From positions 868,001 through 932,000 of the forward strand of contig CBDBDS010000013.1 in NCBI GenBank assembly GCA_965203985.1: a stretch of 64,000 nt of DNA, in the 5' to 3' direction. The notes below the pieces were generated by a model. The model was given only the letters and a program-made list of their open reading frames with translations, had not been told where the DNA came from and made no database searches. This DNA comes from Bin87 sp965203985. Lineage in GTDB: Bacteria; Chloroflexota; Dehalococcoidia; Lucifugimonadales; UBA3495. The position numbers and the translations under genes were made by a program. Shown here in pieces: positions 1 to 8,013 of this stretch; position 1 is the first letter of the stretch; the number at the start of each line of letters is the position of its first letter.

Positions 1-32
1 ACATTTGATACAGCGTAGCACATATCCCCCAC

Positions 33-968
33 CTACGCCGATTCATCAATCGCGCGCTCGGCGAACTCGGGGCGCACAATGCTTTCGTAGGGATGGGGGT
101 CGCGGACGAGGCCGCCGGAGATGAGGGCATCGCGCATGCGGTCGAAGCCGTGGCGGGTTATGTTGGGATCGGTGGCCCATACGCCGGCGTCCTTGTAGCG
201 CTGGACGCCTTCGGCGAGGGTGTCGCGGTCGTACTCGGGGAACACCGGAGCGATGCGGTCGGCGACGGCTTCGGCGGGGCTTTCGGCGACCCAACGCTGG
301 GCGCGGGCGTAGCCGCTGACGAAGCGCTGCGCGGTCTCGGGGTTTTCGTTTAGCCAAGCCGGCGTGACCGCGAAGCTGCTGTAGCAGACGAAACCGCTCT
401 CGTTGCCCAGGGTGGCCGCGATGTGGCCGGAGCCTTCCCGCACCAACTGGACGGCGAAGGGGTTGGGAACCTGGAGGTAATCGGCGTCACCATTGCGGAA
501 GCGGCCCAGCATCTCCTCGGCTGACAGCCCGCCCATCAGGTTCACGCTGGAAGGGTCAACGCCGTGCCAGCGCATGGCGGCCTGGAGGGTGGTGTACGGC
601 ACCGGAGTGAAGCCGACCGGGATGAGAGTGGAACCGGCCAACTCGGCCCAGCGCCAGCCGTCGGTGGGCCGGTTTGACAGCAGGAAGAATCCGTCGCGCT
701 GATTGATCTCGGCGATGTGCAACGGCGGGTCGGCGCTGCCGGCGTCGAGGTCCATGAAACTGCGGCTGATGCCGCTCTGGGTGATGTCGATATCGCCGGC
801 CTTGAGCAGGTCGGTGCTGGTCTGGCCCACTGGTATGTGAGCGAAATCGACATCGAGACCCTGTTCTTCCAGGAATCCCCCTTCTACAGCAACATATATC
901 GTTGTGTAGAACATGTTGCGGAACGCTACGCGTAGCCGGATCGGGTTGCCGCTGGTTTGCTGACTCAT
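33..968 (-). CDS. NMT1/THI5-like (SsuA-type) substrate-binding protein
   Basis: The protein resembles the NMT1/THI5 branch of periplasmic-binding-protein folds, which bind pyrimidine precursors, taurine, sulfonates or aromatic acids. The N-terminus contains the typical 'GGFLEEQGLDVDF' segment, followed by 'LLKAGDIDI'. No signal peptide or lipobox is visible, so it may be cytoplasmic, like THI5-type enzymes, rather than a transporter component. I chose the ATG at 968 because AGGAG lies 6-7 nt upstream. A GTG at 998 would overlap the stop of the upstream ABC exporter (GTGA) but lacks a good ribosome site. It is transcribed after that exporter with a 26 bp gap. No cognate importer permease is in the window, and the ligand is unknown. 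Confidence 0.75.
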   Translation of the reverse strand: MSQQTSGNPIRLRVAFRNMFYTTIYVAVEGGFLEEQGLDVDFAHIPVGQTSTDLLKAGDIDITQSGISRSFMDLDAGSADPPLHIAEINQRDGFFLLSNRPTDGWRWAELAGSTLIPVGFTPVPYTTLQAAMRWHGVDPSSVNLMGGLSAEEMLGRFRNGDADYLQVPNPFAVQLVREGSGHIAATLGNESGFVCYSSFAVTPAWLNENPETAQRFVSGYARAQRWVAESPAEAVADRIAPVFPEYDRDTLAEGVQRYKDAGVWATDPNITRHGFDRMRDALISGGLVRDPHPYESIVRPEFAERAIDESA

Positions 969-994
969 TGCATTCTCCTGGTTTGGTTGTCTGC

Positions 995-2956
995 TCACGC
1001 CGGCACTGGCAGGCGCAAGCCGCCGCCGGCCATTACGGCCACGCCGTCCTCGCTGGTGTATTCGACGCGGCCGCCCTCGAACTGCTCGTCGTAAAGCTGG
1101 GCGTACAGGCCGCCCAGAGCCAACAACTCGAAATGCGTGCCCTGCTCCACGATGCGGCCTCGGTCGACGACGAAAATGACGTCGGCGGACATGATGGTGG
1201 AGAGTCGGTGAGCGATGGCGATGGTGGTGCGGCCCTGCATCAGCGGTTCCAGGGCGGCCTGCACGTAGCGCTCGCTGGTGGTGTCCAGGGACGAGGTGGC
1301 CTCGTCGAGGATGAGCAGGCGCGGATCGTGCAGGATGACGCGGGCGATGGACAGACGCTGCCGCTCGCCGCCGGAGAGCCGGTAGCCGCGCTCGCCAACG
1401 ACGGTGTCGTAGCCGTCGGGGAACTCCATGACGCGGTCGTGGATGTAGGCCGCTTTGGCGGCCTCGTGCAATTCCCGCTCTGTGGCGTCGGGGTTGCCGT
1501 AGAGCAGGTTCTCGCGGATGGAGGCGTGGAACAGGTAGCTATCCTGGGAGACGTAGCCGACGATGCGGGCCAGGCTCTCCAGCCGGATCTGCCGCACGTC
1601 GATCCCGTCGATGATGACCGTGCCCGAGGTGGAGTCGTACAGGCGGGGTATCAGGTACGAGATGGTAGTCTTGCCCGCGCCGCTGGGGCCAACCAGGGCC
1701 GCCAACTGGCCGGGTTTCACGTCCAGGTCCACGCCGTCCAGGGCCCAGAACACCTGCCCGTCGTCCTCGATGTTGTAGGCGTCAGCCAGCAGGGTGGCCG
1801 GATGGTAGTTCATGCGCACGTCGCGCAAAGCCACCGCGCCGGCGACACTCTCGATGGGCAAGTCCACCGCGTCCGGCGCATCGACGATGTCGGGCCGGAT
1901 GTCCAGGTAGCCGAAGATGCGCTCGAAGAGGGCGAGGGAGGACTGCAGTTCCACGGAGGTGCGCAGCAGGGTGCTGATGGGGAAGTACAGGCGGGTCTGG
2001 AGGGTGGTGAAGGCGACGATGGTGCCGGCGGTGATGCCCGTCTGGCCGATGCCGCCATACAGGATGTAGCCGGCCAATACGTACACCACCACCGGGGTCA
2101 GCGAGAAGAAGATCTGCATACCGGCCCATACGACCTGGCCGGTCATTTCGCGGCGGATCTCCAGGTCGGACAGGCGCACGTTCTGGTCGTGGAAGCGGGC
2201 CACCTCGCGGTTCTGGGCGCCAAACAGGCGGGTGAGCATCACGCCGGACACCGACAGGGTCTCCTGGGTGATGGCGGTCATCTCGGCGGTGGACTCCTGG
2301 ACGCGGGCCGAGGCAGCGCGGCGGCGCTTGCCCACCTTGTAGCTGAACACCGCGAAGATGGGGGTGATGCCGGCGGCAACGATGGTCAGCTCCCACGACA
2401 GCACGGCCATGGCAATCAGCGTGCTGATCAGGATGACCACGTTGGACAGGATGTTGCTGACCGTGCCGGTGACCACCACGCGGATGCCGGCCACGTCGTT
2501 GGAGACGCGGCTCTGGATCTCGCCGGTGCGCTGGGAGGTGAAGAAGCCCAGCGACAGGGTTTGCAGGTGTGAATAGAGTCGGTCGCGCAGGTCGCGCATC
2601 ACCCGCTGGCCCACTTGCTGGGTGAGCCAGGTTTGGAGCACGCCCAGGCTGCCCGTCACCACGACCACCACGGACATGGCGGCGGCCAGGGTCCAGAGCA
2701 GGGACAGGTTAGGCCCACCGTCCACGAACAAGGCGGAGTCGAACACCACCCGGATCAGGATCGGGTTGACGACGCCCAGGCCGGCGGTGACCAGGATCAG
2801 CAGGCCGATGGCGAGGACGCGCGGCCAGTAGGGCTGGAACGCCAGGGCGATCCGCCGGTTGAGATGGGCTACCCTGCGGCTGGGGCGGTCGCGATTGGAG
2901 CTGGCGGCCCGCCGGAAACCGTGGGGCATGTTTTCACGCACGGGTCGCATGGGCAT
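995..2956 (-). CDS. ABC exporter, fused permease and ATPase (MsbA/LmrA type)
   Basis: A 653-residue half-transporter. The N-terminal membrane domain covers about residues 35-340, with several hydrophobic helices starting at 'VLAIGLLILVTAGLGV'. The C-terminal nucleotide-binding domain covers about 380-630. It has a Walker A 'GPSGAGKTT', the signature 'LSGGERQR', a Walker B 'LLILDEATSSLD' and an H-loop 'IAIAHRLS'. The D-loop and switch residues look intact, so it should work as a homodimer that exports lipid, drug or peptide; the substrate cannot be told from sequence. A small insertion precedes the Walker A ('NIEDDGQVFWALDGVDL'). It is probably co-transcribed with the NMT1-like gene downstream. 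Confidence 0.9.
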   Translation of the reverse strand: MPMRPVRENMPHGFRRAASSNRDRPSRRVAHLNRRIALAFQPYWPRVLAIGLLILVTAGLGVVNPILIRVVFDSALFVDGGPNLSLLWTLAAAMSVVVVVTGSLGVLQTWLTQQVGQRVMRDLRDRLYSHLQTLSLGFFTSQRTGEIQSRVSNDVAGIRVVVTGTVSNILSNVVILISTLIAMAVLSWELTIVAAGITPIFAVFSYKVGKRRRAASARVQESTAEMTAITQETLSVSGVMLTRLFGAQNREVARFHDQNVRLSDLEIRREMTGQVVWAGMQIFFSLTPVVVYVLAGYILYGGIGQTGITAGTIVAFTTLQTRLYFPISTLLRTSVELQSSLALFERIFGYLDIRPDIVDAPDAVDLPIESVAGAVALRDVRMNYHPATLLADAYNIEDDGQVFWALDGVDLDVKPGQLAALVGPSGAGKTTISYLIPRLYDSTSGTVIIDGIDVRQIRLESLARIVGYVSQDSYLFHASIRENLLYGNPDATERELHEAAKAAYIHDRVMEFPDGYDTVVGERGYRLSGGERQRLSIARVILHDPRLLILDEATSSLDTTSERYVQAALEPLMQGRTTIAIAHRLSTIMSADVIFVVDRGRIVEQGTHFELLALGGLYAQLYDEQFEGGRVEYTSEDGVAVMAGGGLRLPVPA

Positions 2957-2973
2957 AAGCTTGGGGGAGTTGG

Positions 2974-3076
2974 CAGAAGCAGGATTTACGAGATTGTCGG
3001 ATTGCCAGGATTGTCGCCATCACGGCGCAATCAACCCAATCCGGTAAATCCTCAAATCCGGTGAATCCTGCTTCTG
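2974..3076. repeat. Repeat A copy 1 (palindromic, CAGAAGCAGGATTT ends)
   Basis: An imperfect inverted repeat of about 103 bp. It opens with CAGAAGCAGGATTTAC and closes with the complement AATCCTGCTTCTG. It lies between the start of the ABC exporter and the stop of the next LLM gene. The same ends occur at 4049-4149, 7281-7539 and 37280-37388. Confidence 0.8.
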
Positions 3077-3086
3077 ACGGTTTACG

Positions 3087-3971
3087 TTACTCGATAGCCT
3101 CTTTCAGCCGGCGGATGGCGTCGATGTGGGCGTCGGGGGAGGTGGCGCCGCGGAGGCCGGCGGCGATGTGCGTCGCGCCGATCTCCTCCCAGGATTTGAG
3201 CTCGGTGAGCCAGTCCTCGGGGTTGTTGTCGGCTGTGATGGTGATGCGGCCCTCGAAGCCCACTTCCGACGGATCGCGGCCGGCGGCCTCGGCTTGGGCA
3301 CGGATGCGACCCAGGATCGCCTGACCGCCGGAGTCGGGAGCGAACATGGGGAAGTAGCCGTCGGCCAGGCGACCGATGCGCCGGATGGCGGCGTTGGGCG
3401 GCGTGGGCGACGTGCTGCGGCCGGCGCCGATCCAGATGGGGATGGGTCGCTGCACGGGCAGCGGGTTGATGCCGGCGTGGGTGATGTCGTGGTACTTGCC
3501 GTGGAAGTCGATGACGTCCTCGGTCCAAAGCTGGCGGAGAACCTCGATCTGCTCGTCGCAGCGGCTGCCCCGGCTGGCGAAGTCCACGCCCAGCGCCTCG
3601 TACTCCACCGAGTTCCAGCCCACGCCGATGCCCAGGCGCAGGCGGCCGCCGGAGAGCAGGTCAACCTCGGCCGCCTGCTTGGCGACCAGAGCGGTCTGCC
3701 GCTGGGGCAGGATCAGGATGCCGGTGGTGAGGCCGATCTTTTTGGTGACGGCGGCCAGGTAGGCCATCAGCGTGAATGGCTCGTGTATGTAAGACTCGTG
3801 CGAGTAGGGAAAGTGCGGCACCTCCGGATGCTTCTCCGGCACCGCGCCGAGCACGTGGTCGAGGATGCGGACGTGGGCATAGCCCAGGTCCTCGGCGGCC
3901 TGGATGTAGTCGCGCAACGCGCCGAAGTCGTCGCCGATCTCAACAATGGGAACCGAAACGCCAATCTCCAT
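3087..3971 (-). CDS. LLM-class F420/FMN-dependent oxidoreductase (TIGR03619-like)
   Basis: A 294-residue TIM-barrel protein of the bacterial luciferase-like superfamily. The order of motifs matches F420-dependent LLM proteins: 'ILDHVLG' after strand 2, 'LMAYLAAVTKKIGLTTGILILPQRQ' across strands 3-4, 'LRLGIGVGWNSVEYEALGVDF', and 'PIWIGAG'. The reaction is probably hydride transfer or monooxygenation on an organic substrate, which cannot be named. The ATG at 3971 has GGGAGG 8 nt upstream. It is one of three LLM genes in the window. A TATAAT-like hexamer on the minus strand lies at 4026-4031. Confidence 0.85.
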   Translation of the reverse strand: MEIGVSVPIVEIGDDFGALRDYIQAAEDLGYAHVRILDHVLGAVPEKHPEVPHFPYSHESYIHEPFTLMAYLAAVTKKIGLTTGILILPQRQTALVAKQAAEVDLLSGGRLRLGIGVGWNSVEYEALGVDFASRGSRCDEQIEVLRQLWTEDVIDFHGKYHDITHAGINPLPVQRPIPIWIGAGRSTSPTPPNAAIRRIGRLADGYFPMFAPDSGGQAILGRIRAQAEAAGRDPSEVGFEGRITITADNNPEDWLTELKSWEEIGATHIAAGLRGATSPDAHIDAIRRLKEAIE

Positions 3972-4048
3972 GGTGAACCTCCCGTTAAATGCAACAGCCC
4001 CGCCATCGGGACGATGGTCGGGGCCATTATAGCGGGTGGTGGGGAAAC

Positions 4049-4149
4049 GTCAGAATCAGGATTTTCAAGATTTGGGGATTATCAGGATTGGGACCCTTCG
4101 GTGATGGAGGACCCCCAATCCTGCCAAATCATAAAATCCTGCTGCTGAC
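4049..4149. repeat. Repeat A copy 2
   Basis: About 101 bp. It starts GTCAGAATCAGGATTTTC and ends AAATCCTGCTGCTGAC. It is preceded by GGGGAAAC, which also flanks copy 4 in inverted form, so the terminal repeat extends outward. It lies upstream of the LLM gene at 3087-3971. Confidence 0.8.
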
Positions 4150-4156
4150 CATAACA

Positions 4157-4372
4157 CTACAGTTCCACCTCGCGTGGATGTTCGGGTTCTCGCTTTAAGT
4201 CGAGACCGTCGATGGGGCAGGCGGCCAGGAATTCTTTGAAGTTCATGGAGCGATAGTGTTCGAGCAGACGCTCCCGTTCTTCGTCGGTAAGTGGTTCGGT
4301 GGGGTCGGCAGGGACCGAGCCGGAGCGTGGTTCTACGGAATGGACGATGGGATCGGGATTTTGGGTATTCAC
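4157..4372 (-). CDS. Small acidic hypothetical protein
   Basis: A 71-residue protein with a GTG start and a good GGGAGG ribosome site 8 nt upstream. The middle is helical and charged ('PLTDEERERLLEHYRSMNF'), with a single Cys in 'LAACPIDGLD'. I do not recognise a family. The spacing, ribosome site and helical character argue that it is a real gene. It is preceded by an AT-rich stretch with a minus-strand TATAAT-like hexamer near 4442. Confidence 0.5.
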   Translation of the reverse strand: MNTQNPDPIVHSVEPRSGSVPADPTEPLTDEERERLLEHYRSMNFKEFLAACPIDGLDLKREPEHPREVEL

Positions 4373-4484
4373 GTAGAAACCTCCCTTCGTACCTTCCTCA
4401 AATTACCGCGGCCCCGCCGCCCGTATGTTGCCTGTGGGGCTATTATAACGGGGCGGTGGGCCGGGGGTTAGCGGGATTGTTGGG

Positions 4485-4709
4485 CTACAGCCCTTTAGCG
4501 TAACGCCAGCTCTTCAGCCGACGAGAGATCTCCCGCCAGGTCTCGCTGGGTTTATAGCCACCCGTTCGAAAGCTCCATCCGAAGATGCCGCGAACGTCGT
4601 TGATGACGAGGTTGTACGTCATGCTGCTGCCTTCGATGAAGCAGGGGCAATTCTTGTGCCCACGCGGGCAGCGGTTGCCGTTTCCACCAAAATACGGTAC
4701 GGTTGCCAT
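4485..4709 (-). CDS. Small Cys-containing hypothetical protein
   Basis: 74 residues, with ATG at 4709 and AAGGAG about 10 nt upstream. The N-terminus has a compact cluster with three Cys and one His ('RCPRGHKNCPCF') that could bind zinc. The C-terminus is basic ('REISRRLKSWRY'). No family is recognised. Base composition here and upstream to 5066 looks lower in GC than the metabolic genes, consistent with accessory DNA. Confidence 0.45.
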   Translation of the reverse strand: MATVPYFGGNGNRCPRGHKNCPCFIEGSSMTYNLVINDVRGIFGWSFRTGGYKPSETWREISRRLKSWRYAKGL

Positions 4710-5066
4710 ACAACTAGCTCCTTCTCTCTGAGTGAAGTGGTTGTTGTAGCCCCGGCTTGACTTGGAACCTCAGTCGGGGCTGTTCTATGCCTTTGCCCTT
4801 ACGCAGCGGGCCTTGTCTCGCAGCGTTTTTGTTCACGGCACACCTCCTTATGATTACGACTGTATACCGTGCATTTCAACTTAGTCAACGCTTAATTCAG
4901 GAGAGATATCAACTGCAGGAAATCTCCGCGAGTCTTTTCTCTTTCAACGCGGTTCTGCAGGGACGTTAAAATACTGAACGAAAGAGGGACGCTGCTAGTA
5001 GCGCCCCTCTTCCTGTGTTAGCCGCAGCAAAATGACGTCCTTCGAGGCGGTGTATCGTCGCACAGG
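4710..5066. other. Gene-free stretch with two hairpins
   Basis: No convincing gene. It contains an inverted repeat with AGCCCCG / CGGGGCT arms at 4748-4781, in the 5' region of the small Cys gene. A second hairpin at 4984-5009 is described separately. The remainder is AT-richer than its surroundings. A 70-codon plus-strand reading frame at 4757-4969 has no ribosome site and no recognisable features. Confidence 0.5.
4984..5009 (-). terminator. Probable intrinsic terminator of the lipoprotein gene
   Basis: The stem GAGGGaCGCT / AGCGcCCCTC has a 6-base loop. On the minus strand it is followed by a T-rich tail (CTCTTTCGTT). It begins 57 bp past the stop of the lipoprotein gene at 5067. Confidence 0.6.
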
Positions 5067-5462
5067 TCATTGAGGATGGAAGTCATCAAACGGTTTGCAG
5101 ATCACGTATGAAAAGTACAAACCAATATCGGACGAATAGGGCCAGTTGCCGGGGGAAATGCCATAGCGTTGCGGATACCATTCCCATGTTTCGTCAACGC
5201 ATTCGCTGATTTGCTCCACTCGCTCAAGATGGTCTGCGGGTGGTTGTGGCAATTCAGGTTCCAAGTGCCGACACACGTATATTGGGGTTATGATTGAACC
5301 GCTCCGGCTTCCACTGATCGCTTGGTGCAGGCAGTCTGCGTATTCTGCTACCTCAGGGAGAGCGATGATGTTCTCAGCGTCAATCCGGGATTGACAACCG
5401 CCGGCCAATGCGAAAAGCCCGATAGATAACGTAAGCAGAACCAACGAGCGGGTGGTACTCAT
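5067..5462 (-). CDS. Putative lipoprotein, Cys-rich
   Basis: 131 residues. A hydrophobic signal ('SLVLLTLSIGLFALAGGC') ends in a lipobox, LAGGC, so the protein should be lipid-anchored at the outer face of the membrane. The mature part has five further Cys, which could form disulfides. There are two adjacent ATGs. The second (5462) is preferred because GGAGG is then 4 nt away, rather than nearly touching. No family is recognised. A hairpin terminator follows. Confidence 0.6.
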   Translation of the reverse strand: MSTTRSLVLLTLSIGLFALAGGCQSRIDAENIIALPEVAEYADCLHQAISGSRSGSIITPIYVCRHLEPELPQPPADHLERVEQISECVDETWEWYPQRYGISPGNWPYSSDIGLYFSYVICKPFDDFHPQ

Positions 5463-5482
5463 CATTCCTCCAGCGACCTCCG

Positions 5483-5812
5483 TTACCCCGCTAATACCGG
5501 CGGGCTAATCAACTGCGGGGCTACCTGGTGGACTTCGTACTGCCAGCCGTCACGCTCGCATTCTGCTGCCAGTTCCGCGATTTTGGCTTTTCCCAGCTCT
5601 CGCAGTTCCTCCCGCCGCGATTCTTTCTCTTCGTCGGGCAGCGGGTACATCCGGCACATGGCCATGGCGTCGGCGATCATTGTCAGCGCGTCCTGCTGGT
5701 CGGTGCCCTGGGAGACGGCGCCGGGGATGCCGGGGCAAAGCGCCGCGTAGCCGACGCCGGAGTAGATGAGGATGACTTCGTAAAGGTCGTTGTCTTGTTT
5801 TGCCGTTGGCAT
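5483..5812 (-). CDS. HicB-like antitoxin, second copy of the module
   Basis: 109 residues. The N-terminal half follows the HicB partial RNase H-like fold: 'YEVILIYSGVGYAALCPGIPGAVSQG' and then 'DALTMIADAM'. HicB proteins bind and neutralise the HicA mRNA interferase. The C-terminal half is a charged helix (about 55-90) and no ribbon-helix-helix or HTH domain is obvious. ATG at 5812 has GAGGTGG 6 nt upstream. It is the last gene of HicB-HicA-HicB, 7 bp after hicA, and resembles the first HicB (6035-6388). Confidence 0.75.
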   Translation of the reverse strand: MPTAKQDNDLYEVILIYSGVGYAALCPGIPGAVSQGTDQQDALTMIADAMAMCRMYPLPDEEKESRREELRELGKAKIAELAAECERDGWQYEVHQVAPQLISPPVLAG

Positions 5813-5819
5813 AGCCACC

Positions 5820-6032
5820 TCAGTAAAGTTCCTCAAACTGTTCGCGGGTCAGCCCAGCCTGCCGAATCAATCCGGCCATCGTATAAGCGTTGATGGGGTT
5901 GTGGCGAGGAATCTTCAGCTGGACCATTCCGTTGGACATTATGATATGACCGCTTTCTCGCTCAACATCGTAGCCAATTTTCTCGAATGCCGTTACCACT
6001 CGCCGGTGGTTTTTGCCGGGTACTCCGGGCAT
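5820..6032 (-). CDS. hicA: HicA-like mRNA interferase toxin
   Basis: 70 residues with the HicA double-stranded-RNA-binding fold. It has the lead 'MPGVPGKNHRRVVTAFEKIGYDV', the catalytic His29 in 'ESGHIIM', then 'LKIPRHNPINAYTMAGLIRQAGL'. HicA toxins cleave mRNA in a translation-independent manner. The start at 6032 gives the usual family length and has AGGGG 9 nt upstream. It is sandwiched between two HicB-like genes with gaps of 2 and 7 bp. Confidence 0.8.
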   Translation of the reverse strand: MPGVPGKNHRRVVTAFEKIGYDVERESGHIIMSNGMVQLKIPRHNPINAYTMAGLIRQAGLTREQFEELY

Positions 6033-6034
6033 GA

Positions 6035-6388
6035 TTAGCCCCTGGAATACGGCGCGGGACGGACTACCGCCGTGGCGGTAGGGCAACCGGCGGCTACTAT
6101 TTCCGCGTAAAGTTCACCCAGCCATTCCTCGGTATTGCGCTCTACCGGGGTTACACCGTCCACCAACGCTTCGTAGATGGCATCGGCAATCATATCCAGC
6201 GCGTCCTGGGGATCCCTGCCGGCGCTGACAGCATCCATGGACGGGCAGAAAACCGCCCACGGAGTGCCGGGGCTGTCGCCGCTGGTATCGCAAACCAGTA
6301 GCACTTCGTACCCGTATGCCACCGGAGCGTTGTCCGCCCATTCTGCCGCCAGGGATTCGTCCGCACGGGTTAACAATGCCAGCGCCAT
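6035..6388 (-). CDS. HicB-like antitoxin, first copy of the module
   Basis: 117 residues. Its core ('YGYEVLLVC', 'PWAVFCPSMDAVSAGRDPQDALDMIADAI') matches the HicB RNase H-like domain and the second HicB-like gene at 5483. ATG at 6388 has GAGGTGA 6 nt upstream. It is 2 bp upstream of hicA and presumably translated with it. An N-terminal extension of about 25 residues ('ALLTRADESLAAEWADN') precedes the domain. No DNA-binding domain is obvious. Confidence 0.75.
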   Translation of the reverse strand: MALALLTRADESLAAEWADNAPVAYGYEVLLVCDTSGDSPGTPWAVFCPSMDAVSAGRDPQDALDMIADAIYEALVDGVTPVERNTEEWLGELYAEIVAAGCPTATAVVRPAPYSRG

Positions 6389-6429
6389 GATGTCACCTCG
6401 CTTTTGAGTAGTGGTAGCGTCTGCCGCCA

Positions 6430-7239
6430 TCAGATCATAAAGTTCATCTCGCCGACGATGCGTTCGCCGAGGGCGCGGTCGCCTTCTATGGCTACTGAGC
6501 CGTTGGCCAGGGCGTGTTCGGCGGACCAGCGGCCGGTGCCCAGGGCGTTGAAGGGTTCGAGGCCCATGGTGAGTTTTACCGTGGGCGAGGCGGGGGCGGC
6601 GTCCATGCGGTGGGCGCGGCCGGCGTCCATGTTCAGGGCGATGGTACTGCCGACCTCGCCGGTGATCTCGAAGACCACGGTGGCGCCGTCGTCGGGCCTG
6701 ACCTTGCGGCCCACCACGAAGGGCATGGCCATTTCGGTGCGGCCGTAGGCGTGCTGGGCAACCGGGCCGCCCAGGTGGCCGGGGATGCCCAGGGTGCGGC
6801 GCATGTCCTGCTCGTGGACCCAGGCGTCGTAGATGCGGATCGCCAGCAGGTCGGTGTAGGGGCCGCTGCCCAGGGGGTTGGGGGTTTCGGCGGCGAAGTC
6901 GGCCTCGGTCATGGCGCGCAGGACGCCCAGGCGCTCAGCGGTGATCTCACGGAACTCGGCCAGCACCTCGGCGCCGCTGAACTGCCGGCGATAGTCGACC
7001 AACACCTCGTTGCCATGGCCCACCTCGTTGCGCACGTTGGACGTGTCCGCGGGTTCGTGGGCCGGCGCGGGGCGTCCCAGCAGACGGCACTCGCTGCCCA
7101 CCAGGTGCGACACCTGGTCCTGCACCGACCAGCCGGGGCACTCGGTGGGCAAGGACCACTGATCTTGGGTCAAACCTCCGCACAGCCCGTCAATGGACTG
7201 CCACACCGCTTCCATGAGATCAACCATCTGTTGGGACAT
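6430..7239 (-). CDS. Maleylpyruvate-isomerase-family (MDMPI/DinB-like) protein
   Basis: 269 residues. The N-terminal DinB-like helical domain has the MDMPI hallmark 'LPTECPGWSVQDQVSHLVGSE', then 'AIRIYDAWVHEQDMRRTLG', whose His residues line a metal site. The C-terminal part (about 170-265) has the SCP2-like mycothiol-dependent enzyme fold ('ATVVFEITGEVGS', 'ALANGSVAIEGD'). Family members use mycothiol or another thiol as cofactor; the substrate is unknown. It ends about 40 bp upstream of the HicB-HicA-HicB cluster. Confidence 0.8.
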   Translation of the reverse strand: MSQQMVDLMEAVWQSIDGLCGGLTQDQWSLPTECPGWSVQDQVSHLVGSECRLLGRPAPAHEPADTSNVRNEVGHGNEVLVDYRRQFSGAEVLAEFREITAERLGVLRAMTEADFAAETPNPLGSGPYTDLLAIRIYDAWVHEQDMRRTLGIPGHLGGPVAQHAYGRTEMAMPFVVGRKVRPDDGATVVFEITGEVGSTIALNMDAGRAHRMDAAPASPTVKLTMGLEPFNALGTGRWSAEHALANGSVAIEGDRALGERIVGEMNFMI

Positions 7240-7280
7240 CGTTTGCTACTCCACAAGAATTTTCAAGTTCCGCGCCAATT

Positions 7281-7539
7281 GTCAGAATCAGGATTTGCCG
7301 GATTTCAGGATTTTTGGGATTACACTCCCCCGATCATGCCAATCCTGTCGTCCCGAAGTAACTGTTCGGAATTTCGGGGGGTGTCATTGCGAGGCGCTAG
7401 CGCCGTGGCAATCTCGACGCCGTAACAGCGACGTCTGCCCCGAAGGCCCCCTTGCGCCAACGGGATTGCCACGCTGCGCTCGCAATGACACTTCCCCGCA
7501 AACACTGAACAGCTACGTCCCGAAAATGCTGATTCTGAC
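7281..7539. repeat. Repeat A copy 3, split by a MITE-like insertion
   Basis: The left end GTCAGAATCAGGATTT and right end TGATTCTGAC match the other repeat A copies. The element is 259 bp instead of 101-109 bp because a second element (7358-7515) lies inside it. Subtracting the insert and one direct repeat restores the family length. Confidence 0.75.
7358..7515. mobile_element. MITE-like repeat B inserted in repeat A
   Basis: A palindromic element of about 158 bp. Its arms begin GTAACTGTTC on the left and GTAGCTGTTC on the complement of the right, and include the core TGTCATTGCGAG / CTCGCAATGACA. Direct repeats CGTCCCGAA at 7349-7357 and 7516-7524 flank it, consistent with a target-site duplication. 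It has no coding capacity. Confidence 0.75.
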
Positions 7540-7554
7540 AAAGAACAGCAAGGT

Positions 7555-7785
7555 TCAAGACCGCACCCAGCGGCATTCGGGCAGATGGCCGCGATACCCG
7601 CGGTCGGGACAGGTGCAGGGTATGTCGTCGCGCTTTTGGTAGCCGAGGGACGCCAACCACCCGTCGAACCCGGGGTAGAACCCGTAGCCCTCGTCAATGG
7701 AGCGGTAGCCGGCTCGCAGGGCGGCCAGAATCTCGTCGGCCTGGGGGACGGTCAGGTCGGCGCCGGCGGCATTCGCGCTGGTCAT
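7555..7785 (-). CDS. Small hypothetical protein with C-terminal Cys/His cluster
   Basis: 76 residues, with ATG at 7785 five bp after the upstream gene's stop. The ribosome site is weak and coupling is likely. The N-terminal half is helical ('QADEILAALRAGYRSIDEGYGF') and the C-terminus has three Cys plus His ('IPCTCPDRGYRGHLPECRW'), a possible metal site. No family is recognised. Confidence 0.45.
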   Translation of the reverse strand: MTSANAAGADLTVPQADEILAALRAGYRSIDEGYGFYPGFDGWLASLGYQKRDDIPCTCPDRGYRGHLPECRWVRS

Positions 7786-7790
7786 GGTGC

Positions 7791-7994
7791 CTAATCCGTC
7801 ACCAGTTCGAGCACGTCCTGGGCGAAGACCATGTCCTCCTCGCCGACTTGGTCCGGGTGGTCGGGGCTGGTCAGGTAGCGCACGAAGAGCCACACGCCGT
7901 CGCGGGGGTTGGAGACCACCTCGGCGGTGGCTCCGCTGTAGAGCCCCACCTTCTGGCCCGGCTCCACTTCAAACAGGTTTACGATGTCTGCCAT
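7791..7994 (-). CDS. Small hypothetical protein
   Basis: 67 residues, with ATG at 7994 and AGGAC about 8 nt upstream. The predicted secondary structure is a small beta barrel ('VGLYSGATAEVVSNPRDGVW', then 'LFVRYLTSPDHPDQVGEE'), like small SH3-type or KOW-like proteins. The acidic C-terminus ends 'VLELVTD'. It forms an operon with the gene at 7555 and follows the MNT-HEPN gene. No known family. Confidence 0.5.
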   Translation of the reverse strand: MADIVNLFEVEPGQKVGLYSGATAEVVSNPRDGVWLFVRYLTSPDHPDQVGEEDMVFAQDVLELVTD

Positions 7995-8013
7995 GGCAAT
8001 GCGTCCTGATAGT

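Noticed and set aside
902..2572. 556-codon open frame on the plus strand opposite the ABC exporter
   Set aside because: It is antisense to a clear ABC transporter; its translation is rich in Gly/Val/Asp/His with no family motifs, as expected for a shadow frame in GC-rich DNA.
4757..4969. 70-codon plus-strand frame in an AT-rich gap
   Set aside because: No ribosome site, no conserved-looking pattern, and two hairpins flank the gap.
7382..7490. CRISPR-like repeats suggested by recurring CATTGCGAG / CTCGCAATG
   Set aside because: Repeats are inverted pairs with long arms, dispersed, and not separated by uniform spacers; they fit MITE-like elements.
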